A stretch of DNA of 64,000 nucleotides from an uncultured Bacteroidaceae bacterium. GTDB lineage: Bacteria > Bacteroidota > Bacteroidia > Bacteroidales > Bacteroidaceae. The translations under genes were made by a program, and so were the position numbers. How positions within the stretch are numbered: the stretch's first letter is position 1; the number at the start of each line of letters is the position of its first letter. Shown here one piece after another: positions 16,026 to 23,383 of this stretch. The stretch covers positions 1 through 64,000 of the forward strand of contig CALUIR010000002.1 in NCBI GenBank assembly GCA_944320785.1, written 5' to 3'. Under the pieces are notes generated by a model. It worked only from the letters and a program-made list of their open reading frames with translations, was not told the DNA's origin and did no database searches.

Positions 16026-17369
16026 TTATAAGTTAAAGAAACCGGCGTAAGCCACCCCCAATGACACCGCAGGCTCATTGTTGAACCTGCTTTTCAGAAT
16101 GCCTAGAGAATATTCCCCCTTCAGTACAATTTCTTTCATGGGATAATAATTCAAGCCAAAAGCTATGCGCTGCCGGCCATATTGTTCATAATCTGTGATG
16201 GCTGCCTCAGTGTCAAACATGGAATCATAATATTCATACCGCCCGAACACATAAAACTTGCGTCCTTTCTGCTGCTGCTTCTCAGCAAAACCAAAGAGGT
16301 CGTACCCCACCTCCATGCCTGCGGCCAAAGCCGCCGTCGCAACAGGAGTTTTCTTGGCAGGGGAATCATTGGAAAAACTGCCATTATAACGAGTGATCAA
16401 TGCTGCGTCCGAAAGATGCCCGTAATCGAAATTCCCTCGCGCCACCCAATTATGGCCATCGTAATGGAAATCAAACGCGCCAATCAATACCGTGCCTTTC
16501 ACGCCCTCATAACTGGCAGCAGTGGCTTTTTTCAGCGTATTGCTGAATGTATTGCCTGCATAGCCGCTAACGGAGAGGCGCAAACCCTTGACTGAAAAAT
16601 TATCTACACGGAAAGCACCCGCCATGGCATTGGCAATCTTAAATTCGTAAGGACTGCCCGCGCCGCCTTTAATCCATTCCTTGTCGCCAAAACGGTCCGA
16701 GTCAAGCCCCGGCAACAGCATGGCTTCATAACGCCAATCCCCGGTCTGCCCCCAAATGCTCAACCCCGTCTCATGCCAAGTGCAAGGCATGATGGTATTC
16801 TCTCCTTCTGGACGATACACGCCAAAAAACTCCGTTGGCAAATGGTGGGCATTCGTGGCGCCAACCGGCACCACCATATGCCCCAACTTAATATTGAACG
16901 CCGAACAAAAAGATTTCTGAATCCAAAACTGCTCCAAAGCCACCTCGCCTCCACGTTCCACTTCACTCTCATATTCTCCCCCTTCATGTTCCTCTATCTC
17001 TACGGCACTTTCCGTACCGCCATGTTCAAACTCAATTTCACTGCCCATCGACCATCCTTTGCCGAAATCATAACCTAGCATGATTACCACATGGGGCAAA
17101 TCAAACCGGCCGTGGCTCTCATCTTTATAATCCTGAGGACTAGCGTACCGCAAATAATTGTCACTATAAAAATTACGGCTGTACACCGCTTCACCATATC
17201 CGCCGATAGTAAAACGCGATTTTACCTTCTCCCTTCTTTCTTTCTTTTCTTTCTGCCTTGCATCACTATCCTCAGACCGGCCATCCCTGTTACCGGCAAA
17301 ACCAGTTATTGCAAAAACCATGAAACACATGCAGAACATTAAACATCTTTTTCCCATTTCCATATTCAT
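16026..17369 (-). CDS. Outer-membrane porin with acidic loop, first gene of imelysin operon
   Basis: A 447-residue outer-membrane beta-barrel with an N-terminal signal peptide (about 1-26) and a charged Lys/Glu stretch (35-50) before the barrel. Alternating strands start at FTIGGYGEAVYSRNF and end in aromatic GVAYAGFFNL. Residues 111-146 are a Glu/His/Gly-rich segment (EFEHGGTESAV, then EIEEHEGGEYESEVERGG) that could be an extracellular metal-binding loop. It resembles phosphate-selective-like porins in length and layout. A -7 box lies at 17382-17389. Substrate unknown; its operon points to metals. Confidence 0.8.
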   Translation of the reverse strand: MNMEMGKRCLMFCMCFMVFAITGFAGNRDGRSEDSDARQKEKKERREKVKSRFTIGGYGEAVYSRNFYSDNYLRYASPQDYKDESHGRFDLPHVVIMLGYDFGKGWSMGSEIEFEHGGTESAVEIEEHEGGEYESEVERGGEVALEQFWIQKSFCSAFNIKLGHMVVPVGATNAHHLPTEFFGVYRPEGENTIMPCTWHETGLSIWGQTGDWRYEAMLLPGLDSDRFGDKEWIKGGAGSPYEFKIANAMAGAFRVDNFSVKGLRLSVSGYAGNTFSNTLKKATAASYEGVKGTVLIGAFDFHYDGHNWVARGNFDYGHLSDAALITRYNGSFSNDSPAKKTPVATAALAAGMEVGYDLFGFAEKQQQKGRKFYVFGRYEYYDSMFDTEAAITDYEQYGRQRIAFGLNYYPMKEIVLKGEYSLGILKSRFNNEPAVSLGVAYAGFFNL

Positions 17370-17381
17370 TTTTTAACGCTG

Positions 17382-17389
17382 CAAAAATA
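17382..17389 (-). promoter_or_regulatory. -7 promoter box TATTTTTG of the porin-imelysin operon
   Basis: Exact TAnnTTTG match 13 bp upstream of the start codon. The leader would be very short. Confidence 0.65.
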
Positions 17390-17472
17390 GAGGCGGGCAA
17401 AAAGAACAACAATACCTATTAATTATGAAAAAACAGGCATGGATACCCTTGATTAGGTATCTGAAAGGCTGC

Positions 17473-17504
17473 AAAAAAGGGTTGCCTCGTCAAAAGCAAC
17501 CCTT
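17473..17504 (-). terminator. Intrinsic terminator of purN-epimerase operon
   Basis: A 9-bp stem (AAGGGTTGC / GCAACCCTT) followed by T6 on the minus strand, 25 bp past the epimerase stop codon. Confidence 0.85.
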
Positions 17505-17528
17505 CTTGGCAATCATTTATATCCAACG

Positions 17529-18548
17529 TCATACTTTCATAATGCCAATTCCCGGTGCAGAAGCCAGCACTATTTTGCCATCCTTCACCTGCATGCCTCG
17601 AAACGGATCATTAGATATCAACAGATTCCCATCCAAATCGGCATAATCAGCCATAGGCGAAAGTTGCGCTGCCGCAGAAACAGCACATGATGTCTCAGTC
17701 ATGCATCCTAACATAACTTTCAGCCCTAAAGCACGAGCCAGATTCACCATCTTCCACGCTTCACGCATGCCAGTGCATTTCATCAATTTAATGTTGATTC
17801 CGCTCACAACCCCTTCCAACCGCCGCACATCAGCCAAACGTTGCACCGACTCATCCGCGAATATTGGCAGAGGACTCCTCTCTGTCAGCCACGCCAAATC
17901 ATCCAAACGATCTTTCGGCAATGGCTGCTCTACCATCATCACGCCCTGTTCTGCCAACCAAGCGATATCATCTAAAGCCTTTTGCCTATCGCGCCACCCT
18001 TGATTCACATCCACAGTCAATGGAAGAGAAGTGACGGCACGTACTGAACGCACCAATGCCCGGTCATCATCGCTCCCCAATTTCACCTTTAACACACGAA
18101 AACGCCCTTCTACTTCCAAAACCTTTTCCTTGACCACCTCAGGGGTACCCATCCCAATCGTATAAGTGGTACAAGGCGCAGAGGCTGCATCCAATCCCCA
18201 TATCTTATGCCATGGAAGCCCCATCAACTTGCCTGTCAAATCGTGCAAAGCAATATCCACGGATGCTTTCGCTGCTGCATTTCCAACCGCAACGTCATCG
18301 ACATAATGCAGAATATCCTCCATGCAGAACGGGTCGCTGAACCGGTTTAAATCAAGCTGTTGAAGAAAAGATACCACGGATTCAATGCTCTCGCCTAAAT
18401 AAGGAGGCATGGAAGCTTCTCCATATCCTGTCACGCCCTCATATTCTATTTCCACCTGAACACCAGGCGTAACACTACGTGAACCGGCCGCTACAGCAAA
18501 CTCATGGGCGAGCTTTAACACATAAGGATAAAACCTCAATTGCATCAT
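17529..18548 (-). CDS. Dipeptide epimerase (enolase superfamily, L-Ala-D/L-Glu type)
   Basis: A 339-residue cytoplasmic enzyme of the muconate-lactonising/enolase superfamily. Catalytic and metal ligands are visible: KVK (RVLKVKLGSDDD), Asp in TVDVNQGW, Glu in VEQPLPKD, Asp in FADESV and the second catalytic Lys in GINIKLMK. Dipeptide epimerases interconvert L-Ala-D-Glu and L-Ala-L-Glu, as in recycling of cell-wall peptides; other dipeptide specificities are possible. It starts 45 bp after purN on the same strand. The C terminus (PGIGIMKV) is usual. Confidence 0.88.
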   Translation of the reverse strand: MMQLRFYPYVLKLAHEFAVAAGSRSVTPGVQVEIEYEGVTGYGEASMPPYLGESIESVVSFLQQLDLNRFSDPFCMEDILHYVDDVAVGNAAAKASVDIALHDLTGKLMGLPWHKIWGLDAASAPCTTYTIGMGTPEVVKEKVLEVEGRFRVLKVKLGSDDDRALVRSVRAVTSLPLTVDVNQGWRDRQKALDDIAWLAEQGVMMVEQPLPKDRLDDLAWLTERSPLPIFADESVQRLADVRRLEGVVSGINIKLMKCTGMREAWKMVNLARALGLKVMLGCMTETSCAVSAAAQLSPMADYADLDGNLLISNDPFRGMQVKDGKIVLASAPGIGIMKV

Positions 18549-18593
18549 ACTTCAAAACAAAAGAAAGCGAATCTTAGGCAGATACAATACCGG

Positions 18594-19169
18594 CTAAAGT
18601 TGTTGCAGCAAATCCTCGACAACCGCAGGGTAATATTTGTATTCCAAAGCATGCACTTTGGCGGCAACCAGCTGGGGCGTGTCCGAAGGCTCTACCGGGC
18701 ACGAAGCCTGGAAAATTATGTCACCGCTGTCGTATTCCCCGTTCACATAATGGATTGTGATGCCGCTTTCTTTCTCGCCGGCCCTGACAACAGCTTCATG
18801 CACCCTTTCGCCATACATTCCCTTTCCTCCATATTTCGGCAACAAGGAAGGATGGATGTTCACAATGCGGTTGGGGTAAGCCGCAAGGAGGCTGTCCGGG
18901 ACACGGAGCAAAAAACCGGCCAACAAAATGAAATCAACGCTATGTCCCTTCAAACAAGCCAGCACGTTGCCGCATGAGCCTGTGAAATCAGCTTTCGGGA
19001 ACACGACGGACGGCACATTGTATTTACGCACCCGTTCCAATACAAAGGCATCCTGCCTGTTTGACACAATCAAAACAACCTGATAAGAACTTTTCCCTTG
19101 GAAATGACGGATAATGTTCTCTGCATTCGTCCCGGAACCGGACGCGAATATCGCTATTTTTGCGTTCAT
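18594..19169 (-). CDS. purN: Phosphoribosylglycinamide formyltransferase
   Basis: A 191-residue folate-dependent enzyme of purine biosynthesis that formylates GAR to FGAR. N-terminal FASGSGTNAENII binds the phosphoribosyl group; NIHPSLLPKYGG holds the catalytic Asn and His, and YDSGDIIFQ the catalytic Asp. Length fits the family. It is divergent from acpP, with about 150 bp between, and is followed by the epimerase gene. Confidence 0.96.
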   Translation of the reverse strand: MNAKIAIFASGSGTNAENIIRHFQGKSSYQVVLIVSNRQDAFVLERVRKYNVPSVVFPKADFTGSCGNVLACLKGHSVDFILLAGFLLRVPDSLLAAYPNRIVNIHPSLLPKYGGKGMYGERVHEAVVRAGEKESGITIHYVNGEYDSGDIIFQASCPVEPSDTPQLVAAKVHALEYKYYPAVVEDLLQQL

Positions 19170-19319
19170 AAGAAGTCCAATGCTTGCACATAATGCAACG
19201 TAATGTGCAAAAAAATGAATTTAATTGCCTAAATATTTGCTCGGAAGAAGAAATATTCATTCCTTTGCGCTGCAAATTTAAACAAATAATCCAATTTTAT
19301 TAATTAAAAACTTAAAGTT

Positions 19320-19556
19320 ATGTCTGAAATTGCATCAAGAGTAAAAGCTATTATTGTTGATAAATTAGGTGTTGAAGAATCAGAAGTTACAAACGAAGCA
19401 AGCTTCACCAATGACCTTGGAGCAGACTCACTTGACACTGTGGAACTGATCATGGAATTTGAAAAGGAATTCGGCATCTCCATTCCCGATGATCAGGCGG
19501 AAAAAATCACTACTGTAGGTGATGCCATATCTTATATTGAAGCTAACGCGAAGTAA
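19320..19556 (+). CDS. acpP: Acyl carrier protein
   Basis: A 78-residue acidic protein. The phosphopantetheine attachment Ser is in [15 protein letters not shown]. It carries growing acyl chains for fatty-acid synthesis. Codon use and base composition are more A+T rich than the fabF gene 19 bp downstream, as is usual for very highly expressed small genes. The upstream gap (19170-19319) is A+T rich and drives both directions; I could not place a perfect -7 box there. Confidence 0.98.
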   Translation: MSEIASRVKAIIVDKLGVEESEVTNEASFTNDLGADSLDTVELIMEFEKEFGISIPDDQAEKITTVGDAISYIEANAK

Positions 19557-19575
19557 GTAACCCCCAATTTCAAAT

Positions 19576-20838
19576 ATGGAATTAAAGAGAGTTGTAGTAA
19601 CAGGCTTGGGTGCCATTACGCCAATCGGCAATGATGTCCCTGCGTTTTGGGACAATGCCATCAATGGAGTAAGCGGAGCCGGGCCTATTACTCGTTTTGA
19701 CGCCTCGCTTTTCAAGACACAATTCGCCTGCGAAGTAAAAGGATTTGATGCCAGCAAATACATCGACCGCAAGGAAGCCCGCAAGATGGACTTGTACACG
19801 CAGTATGCGGTGGCTGTGGCGAAGCAGGCGGTGGAAGATGCGCGCTTGGACGTGGAAAACGAGGACAGGAACCGGATTGGCGTGATTTTCGGGGCCGGAA
19901 TCGGCGGCATCCGCACATTCGAAGAAGAAGTGGGGTATTATGCCGCCAACAAGGCAAACGGCCCGAAGTTCAACCCGTTCTTCATCCCGAAGATGATTTC
20001 CGACATCGCGGCGGGGCAGATATCCATCATGTACGGGTTCCACGGGCCGAACTTCGCCACGTGTTCCGCGTGTGCCACTTCGACCAACGCCATTGCGGAC
20101 GCATTCAACTACATCCGCTTGGGGAAGGCGAACGTCATCGTCACCGGGGGGTCTGAGGCGGCGATTGCAGCGGCAGGCGTGGGCGGTTTCAACGCCATGC
20201 ATGCCTTGTCAACGCGCAATGACGACCCGCAGAGGGCTTCCCGCCCGTTCAGCGCGAGCCGTGACGGCTTCGTCATGGGCGAGGGCGGCGGTTGCCTCAT
20301 CTTGGAGGAACTGGAGCATGCGAAGGCGCGCGGGGCAAGAATCTACGCGGAAGTGGCTGGAGTGGGCTTGTCGGCCGACGCTTACCACTTGACGGCTTCC
20401 CATCCTGATGGGTTGGGCGCGAAGCTGGTGATGGAGAATGCGCTGGAGGATGCCGGAATGCGCCCGGAGGACATCGATTACATCAACGTGCACGGCACAT
20501 CGACCCCGGTGGGCGACATTTCGGAGGCCAAGGCCATCAAGGATGTGTTCGGGGAGCATGCGTACCGGCTGAACATCAGTTCCACGAAGTCCATGACCGG
20601 GCACCTGCTGGGAGCCGCAGGCGCGGTGGAGTCCATCGCCAGCATCCTGGCCATCCGGGACGGCATCGTGCCGCCGACCATCAACCACGAGGAGGGCGAC
20701 AACGACGAGGGCATCGACTACGGGCTGAACTTCACGTTCAACGAAGCGCAGAAGCGGGAGGTGAAAGCTGCCCTGTCCAACACGTTCGGGTTCGGAGGGC
20801 ACAATGCCTGTGTCATTTACAAGAAATACGCTGATTGA
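19576..20838 (+). CDS. fabF: Beta-ketoacyl-ACP synthase II
   Basis: A 420-residue condensing enzyme of fatty-acid elongation. The catalytic Cys is in CSACATSTNAIADAF, and the two His are in NVHGTSTPVGD and FGFGGHNACV; the Lys is in SSTKSMTGHLLGAAG. It works with the ACP encoded 19 bp upstream and is followed by rnc, the standard acpP-fabF-rnc cluster. From about 19,800 the gene becomes markedly richer in G+C than its first 200 bp. Confidence 0.97.
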   Translation: MELKRVVVTGLGAITPIGNDVPAFWDNAINGVSGAGPITRFDASLFKTQFACEVKGFDASKYIDRKEARKMDLYTQYAVAVAKQAVEDARLDVENEDRNRIGVIFGAGIGGIRTFEEEVGYYAANKANGPKFNPFFIPKMISDIAAGQISIMYGFHGPNFATCSACATSTNAIADAFNYIRLGKANVIVTGGSEAAIAAAGVGGFNAMHALSTRNDDPQRASRPFSASRDGFVMGEGGGCLILEELEHAKARGARIYAEVAGVGLSADAYHLTASHPDGLGAKLVMENALEDAGMRPEDIDYINVHGTSTPVGDISEAKAIKDVFGEHAYRLNISSTKSMTGHLLGAAGAVESIASILAIRDGIVPPTINHEEGDNDEGIDYGLNFTFNEAQKREVKAALSNTFGFGGHNACVIYKKYAD

Positions 20839-20839
20839 C

Positions 20840-21619
20840 GTGCAGCATGCCATTGATTGGATAAGGCTCTTTTTCCGCAAGGACAAAGGGTCTTATTTTT
20901 GTTTCCGCAGGATGCTGGGCTTCGTGCCGGGGGACATCGGCGTGTACCGCCAGGCGTTGATGCACAAGTCGTCCGCCATCGAGGAGGGGAAGGGGCGGCT
21001 GTCCAGCAACGAGCGGCTGGAGTTCCTGGGCGACGCGGTGCTGGACGCGGTGGTGGCCGACATCCTTTTCCGGCGGTTCGAGCGGGAGCGGGAGGGTTTC
21101 CTGACCCGCCTGCGGGCGAAAATCGTGCAGCGCGAGACGCTGAACAAAATCGCCCTGAAAATCGGGCTGGACCGGCTCGTGAAGGCGTCGGCCCGCAACG
21201 CGACGCACAACAGCTACATGTACGGCAACGCTTTCGAGGCGCTGATAGGGGCCATCTACATCGACCGGGGGTACGAGGCCTGCAAGTCGTTCATGGAGAA
21301 GAAAGTCATCGCCCCCTACATCGACCTGGAGGAACTGGCGCGGCGGGAGGTGGACTTCAAGTCGAAGCTCATCGAATGGGGGCAGAAGAACCGCTATGCC
21401 GTCTCCTTCGAACTGATAGAGGAGTGCATGGACGCGAGGAACAACCCGGTGTTCCGGACGGAGGTGCGGGTGGAAAGCCTGCCGGGCGGCACCGGCGCCG
21501 GCTTCTCCAAGAAGGAGTCGCAGCAGAACGCCGCCCGCGACGCCTGGCGGAGGATAAAGGGCGACCCGGCCTTCAAGGCCGCCGTGAAAGCCGCGAAGCA
21601 AGGCCGGCAGGCCGGCTGA
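20840..21619 (+). CDS. rnc: Ribonuclease III
   Basis: A 259-residue double-strand-specific endoribonuclease that processes rRNA and mRNA. The signature ERLEFLGDAVLDAVVADILF is followed by the second acidic site (GNAFEALIGAIYIDRGY). The C-terminal dsRNA-binding domain spans about 190-250 (GTGAGFSKKESQQNAA). I chose the GTG at 20840, 1 bp after the fabF stop, because it gives an N terminus (HAIDWIRLFFRKDKGSYFC) like that of other Bacteroidales enzymes. An ATG at 20804 would overlap fabF by 35 bp. The 3' end is followed at once by G+C-rich repeats. Confidence 0.94.
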   Translation: MQHAIDWIRLFFRKDKGSYFCFRRMLGFVPGDIGVYRQALMHKSSAIEEGKGRLSSNERLEFLGDAVLDAVVADILFRRFEREREGFLTRLRAKIVQRETLNKIALKIGLDRLVKASARNATHNSYMYGNAFEALIGAIYIDRGYEACKSFMEKKVIAPYIDLEELARREVDFKSKLIEWGQKNRYAVSFELIEECMDARNNPVFRTEVRVESLPGGTGAGFSKKESQQNAARDAWRRIKGDPAFKAAVKAAKQGRQAG

Positions 21620-21654
21620 CCCCCGCCAGGAGGGCTTCCAGGGCGCATCCCTTG

Positions 21655-21786
21655 CCCGGCGGGAACGGGATACGCGTCCCGTCGGAAATAGATACGCATC
21701 CATTTTGAAAAAGACACGTATCCATTTTCAACGACACCGGGATGCCGCCGGGACACGCGTCCCGTCCTGCGGCCGCCGCGCAAAAG
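21655..21786. repeat. Intergenic 22-bp-period tandem array B
   Basis: Six units in 22-bp register between rnc and the GH3 gene. GATACGC-like cores recur at 21669, 21691 and 21713 (exact 22-bp steps), and TCCATTTT at 21699 and 21721. Units contain imperfect palindromes such as ACGGGATACGCGTCCCGT. The sequence is unrelated to arrays A, D, E and F, but the period is the same. Confidence 0.75.
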
Positions 21787-21834
21787 GAGGGCAAAAAATC
21801 CGCCCTGCGGGGAACAGGATACGGGAAATAGGCT

Positions 21835-21842
21835 TACTTTTG
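21835..21842 (+). promoter_or_regulatory. -7 promoter box TACTTTTG of the GH3 operon
   Basis: Exact TAnnTTTG match, 29 bp upstream of the ATG at 21872. Confidence 0.7.
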
Positions 21843-21871
21843 CAGGCGGATACCGTAAAACGAAGAACGAC

Positions 21872-23380
21872 ATGAATCCTACGAAGCTCATCAGCAACGT
21901 GTTCTCCGCCCGGCTGAAGGAAATCGGCCGCTACGCCGCCGGGGCGGAGGAAATGCAAACCCGCGTGCTGCGGCGCCTGCTGCGCGACGCCGCCGGCACG
22001 GAATGGGGCGAAAGGCACGGCTACCGGGGCATCCGGGGCTACGACGCCTTCCGCGAGCAAGTGCCGGTGCAAACCTACGACGACATCAAGCCCTACGTGG
22101 AACGGATGCGCGCCGGGGAGACGAACCTCCTCTGGCCGTCGCGCATCCGGTGGTTCGCCAAGTCGTCGGGGACGACCAACGACAAGAGCAAGTTCATCCC
22201 CGTCAGCCGCGAGGCGCTCCGCGACATCCACTACCGGGGCGGCACGGACTGCGTGGCCCTCTACCTCCGCAACAACCCGCAGAGCCGCTTCTTCTCCGGC
22301 AAGGGGCTTATCCTCGGCGGAAGCCACAGCCCCAACTTCAACCAAGCCCGCACCCTCGTCGGCGACCTCTCCGCCATCCTCATCGAGAACATCCACCCGC
22401 TCGTCAACCTCATCCGCGTCCCCAAAAAGGAAGTCGCGCTCATGGACGACTGGCAGGCCAAGATAGAGCAAATCGCGCGGCAGACGCTCCGCGCCAACGT
22501 CACCAACCTCTCCGGCGTCCCCTCCTGGATGCTCGTCGTCATCAAGCGCATCCTTGAAATAAGCGGCAAGGCGCACCTCGAAGACGTATGGCCCAACCTC
22601 GAAGTGTTCTTCCACGGCGGCGTCAGCTTCACCCCCTACCGCGAGCAGTACCGCCAGCTCATCGCCTCCCCCCGGATGCACTACATGGAGACGTACAACG
22701 CCTCAGAAGGCTTCTTCGGCATACAAAACGACCCCGCCGACCCCGCCCTCCTGCTCATGGCGGACTATGGCGTGTTCTACGAATTCCTCCCCCTCGAAGA
22801 AGTGGGCAAACCGAACCCCTGCCCCGTGCCTCTCGAAGACGTGGAAACGGGAAAGAACTACGCCATGCTCATCAGCACCTCCTGCGGCCTGTGGCGCTAC
22901 ATGATAGGCGACACCGTGCGGTTCACCTCCCGCCGCCCCTACAAGTTCGTCATCACCGGGCGCACCAAGCACTTCATCAACGCATTCGGCGAGGAACTCA
23001 TCGTGGACAACGCCGAAAAAGGACTCGAAAAAGCCTGCAAGGCCACCGGCGCCCAAGTCCTGGAATACACGGCCGCCCCCGTCTTCATGGACAGCAACGC
23101 CAAATGCCGCCACCAATGGCTCATCGAGTTCGCCCAAATGCCCGATAGCGTGGCGCACTTCGCCCAAGTGCTGGACGATGCCCTCAAGGAAATCAATTCC
23201 GACTACGAAGCCAAGCGCACCAAGGACATCGCCCTGCAGCCCCTCGAAGTCATCCCCGCCCGCCCCGGCCTGTTCCACGACTGGCTCAAGCAAAAAGGCA
23301 AGCTCGGCGGCCAGCACAAAGTGCCGCGCCTGAGCAACAACCGCGACTACATCGAAGAAATGCTGCAACTGAACCGATAG
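21872..23380 (+). CDS. GH3 family acyl-acid amido synthetase-like protein
   Basis: A 502-residue member of the GH3 (auxin-responsive) family of the ANL adenylating superfamily. The adenylation motif is seen as AKSSGTTNDKSKFIPVS (about residues 93-110), with METYNASEGFFGIQ in the middle and RYMIGDTVRFTSRRPYKFVITGRTKHFINAFGEEL near residues 340-380. Plant members conjugate amino acids to acyl acids; the bacterial substrate is unknown. Very G+C rich. The beta-barrel gene starts 3 bp after its stop, so they are one operon. Confidence 0.9.
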   Translation: MNPTKLISNVFSARLKEIGRYAAGAEEMQTRVLRRLLRDAAGTEWGERHGYRGIRGYDAFREQVPVQTYDDIKPYVERMRAGETNLLWPSRIRWFAKSSGTTNDKSKFIPVSREALRDIHYRGGTDCVALYLRNNPQSRFFSGKGLILGGSHSPNFNQARTLVGDLSAILIENIHPLVNLIRVPKKEVALMDDWQAKIEQIARQTLRANVTNLSGVPSWMLVVIKRILEISGKAHLEDVWPNLEVFFHGGVSFTPYREQYRQLIASPRMHYMETYNASEGFFGIQNDPADPALLLMADYGVFYEFLPLEEVGKPNPCPVPLEDVETGKNYAMLISTSCGLWRYMIGDTVRFTSRRPYKFVITGRTKHFINAFGEELIVDNAEKGLEKACKATGAQVLEYTAAPVFMDSNAKCRHQWLIEFAQMPDSVAHFAQVLDDALKEINSDYEAKRTKDIALQPLEVIPARPGLFHDWLKQKGKLGGQHKVPRLSNNRDYIEEMLQLNR

Positions 23381-23383
23381 AAC

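Noticed and set aside
20804-20838. rnc start overlapping the end of fabF
   Set aside because: The GTG at 20840 follows the fabF stop by 1 bp and gives the family N terminus.
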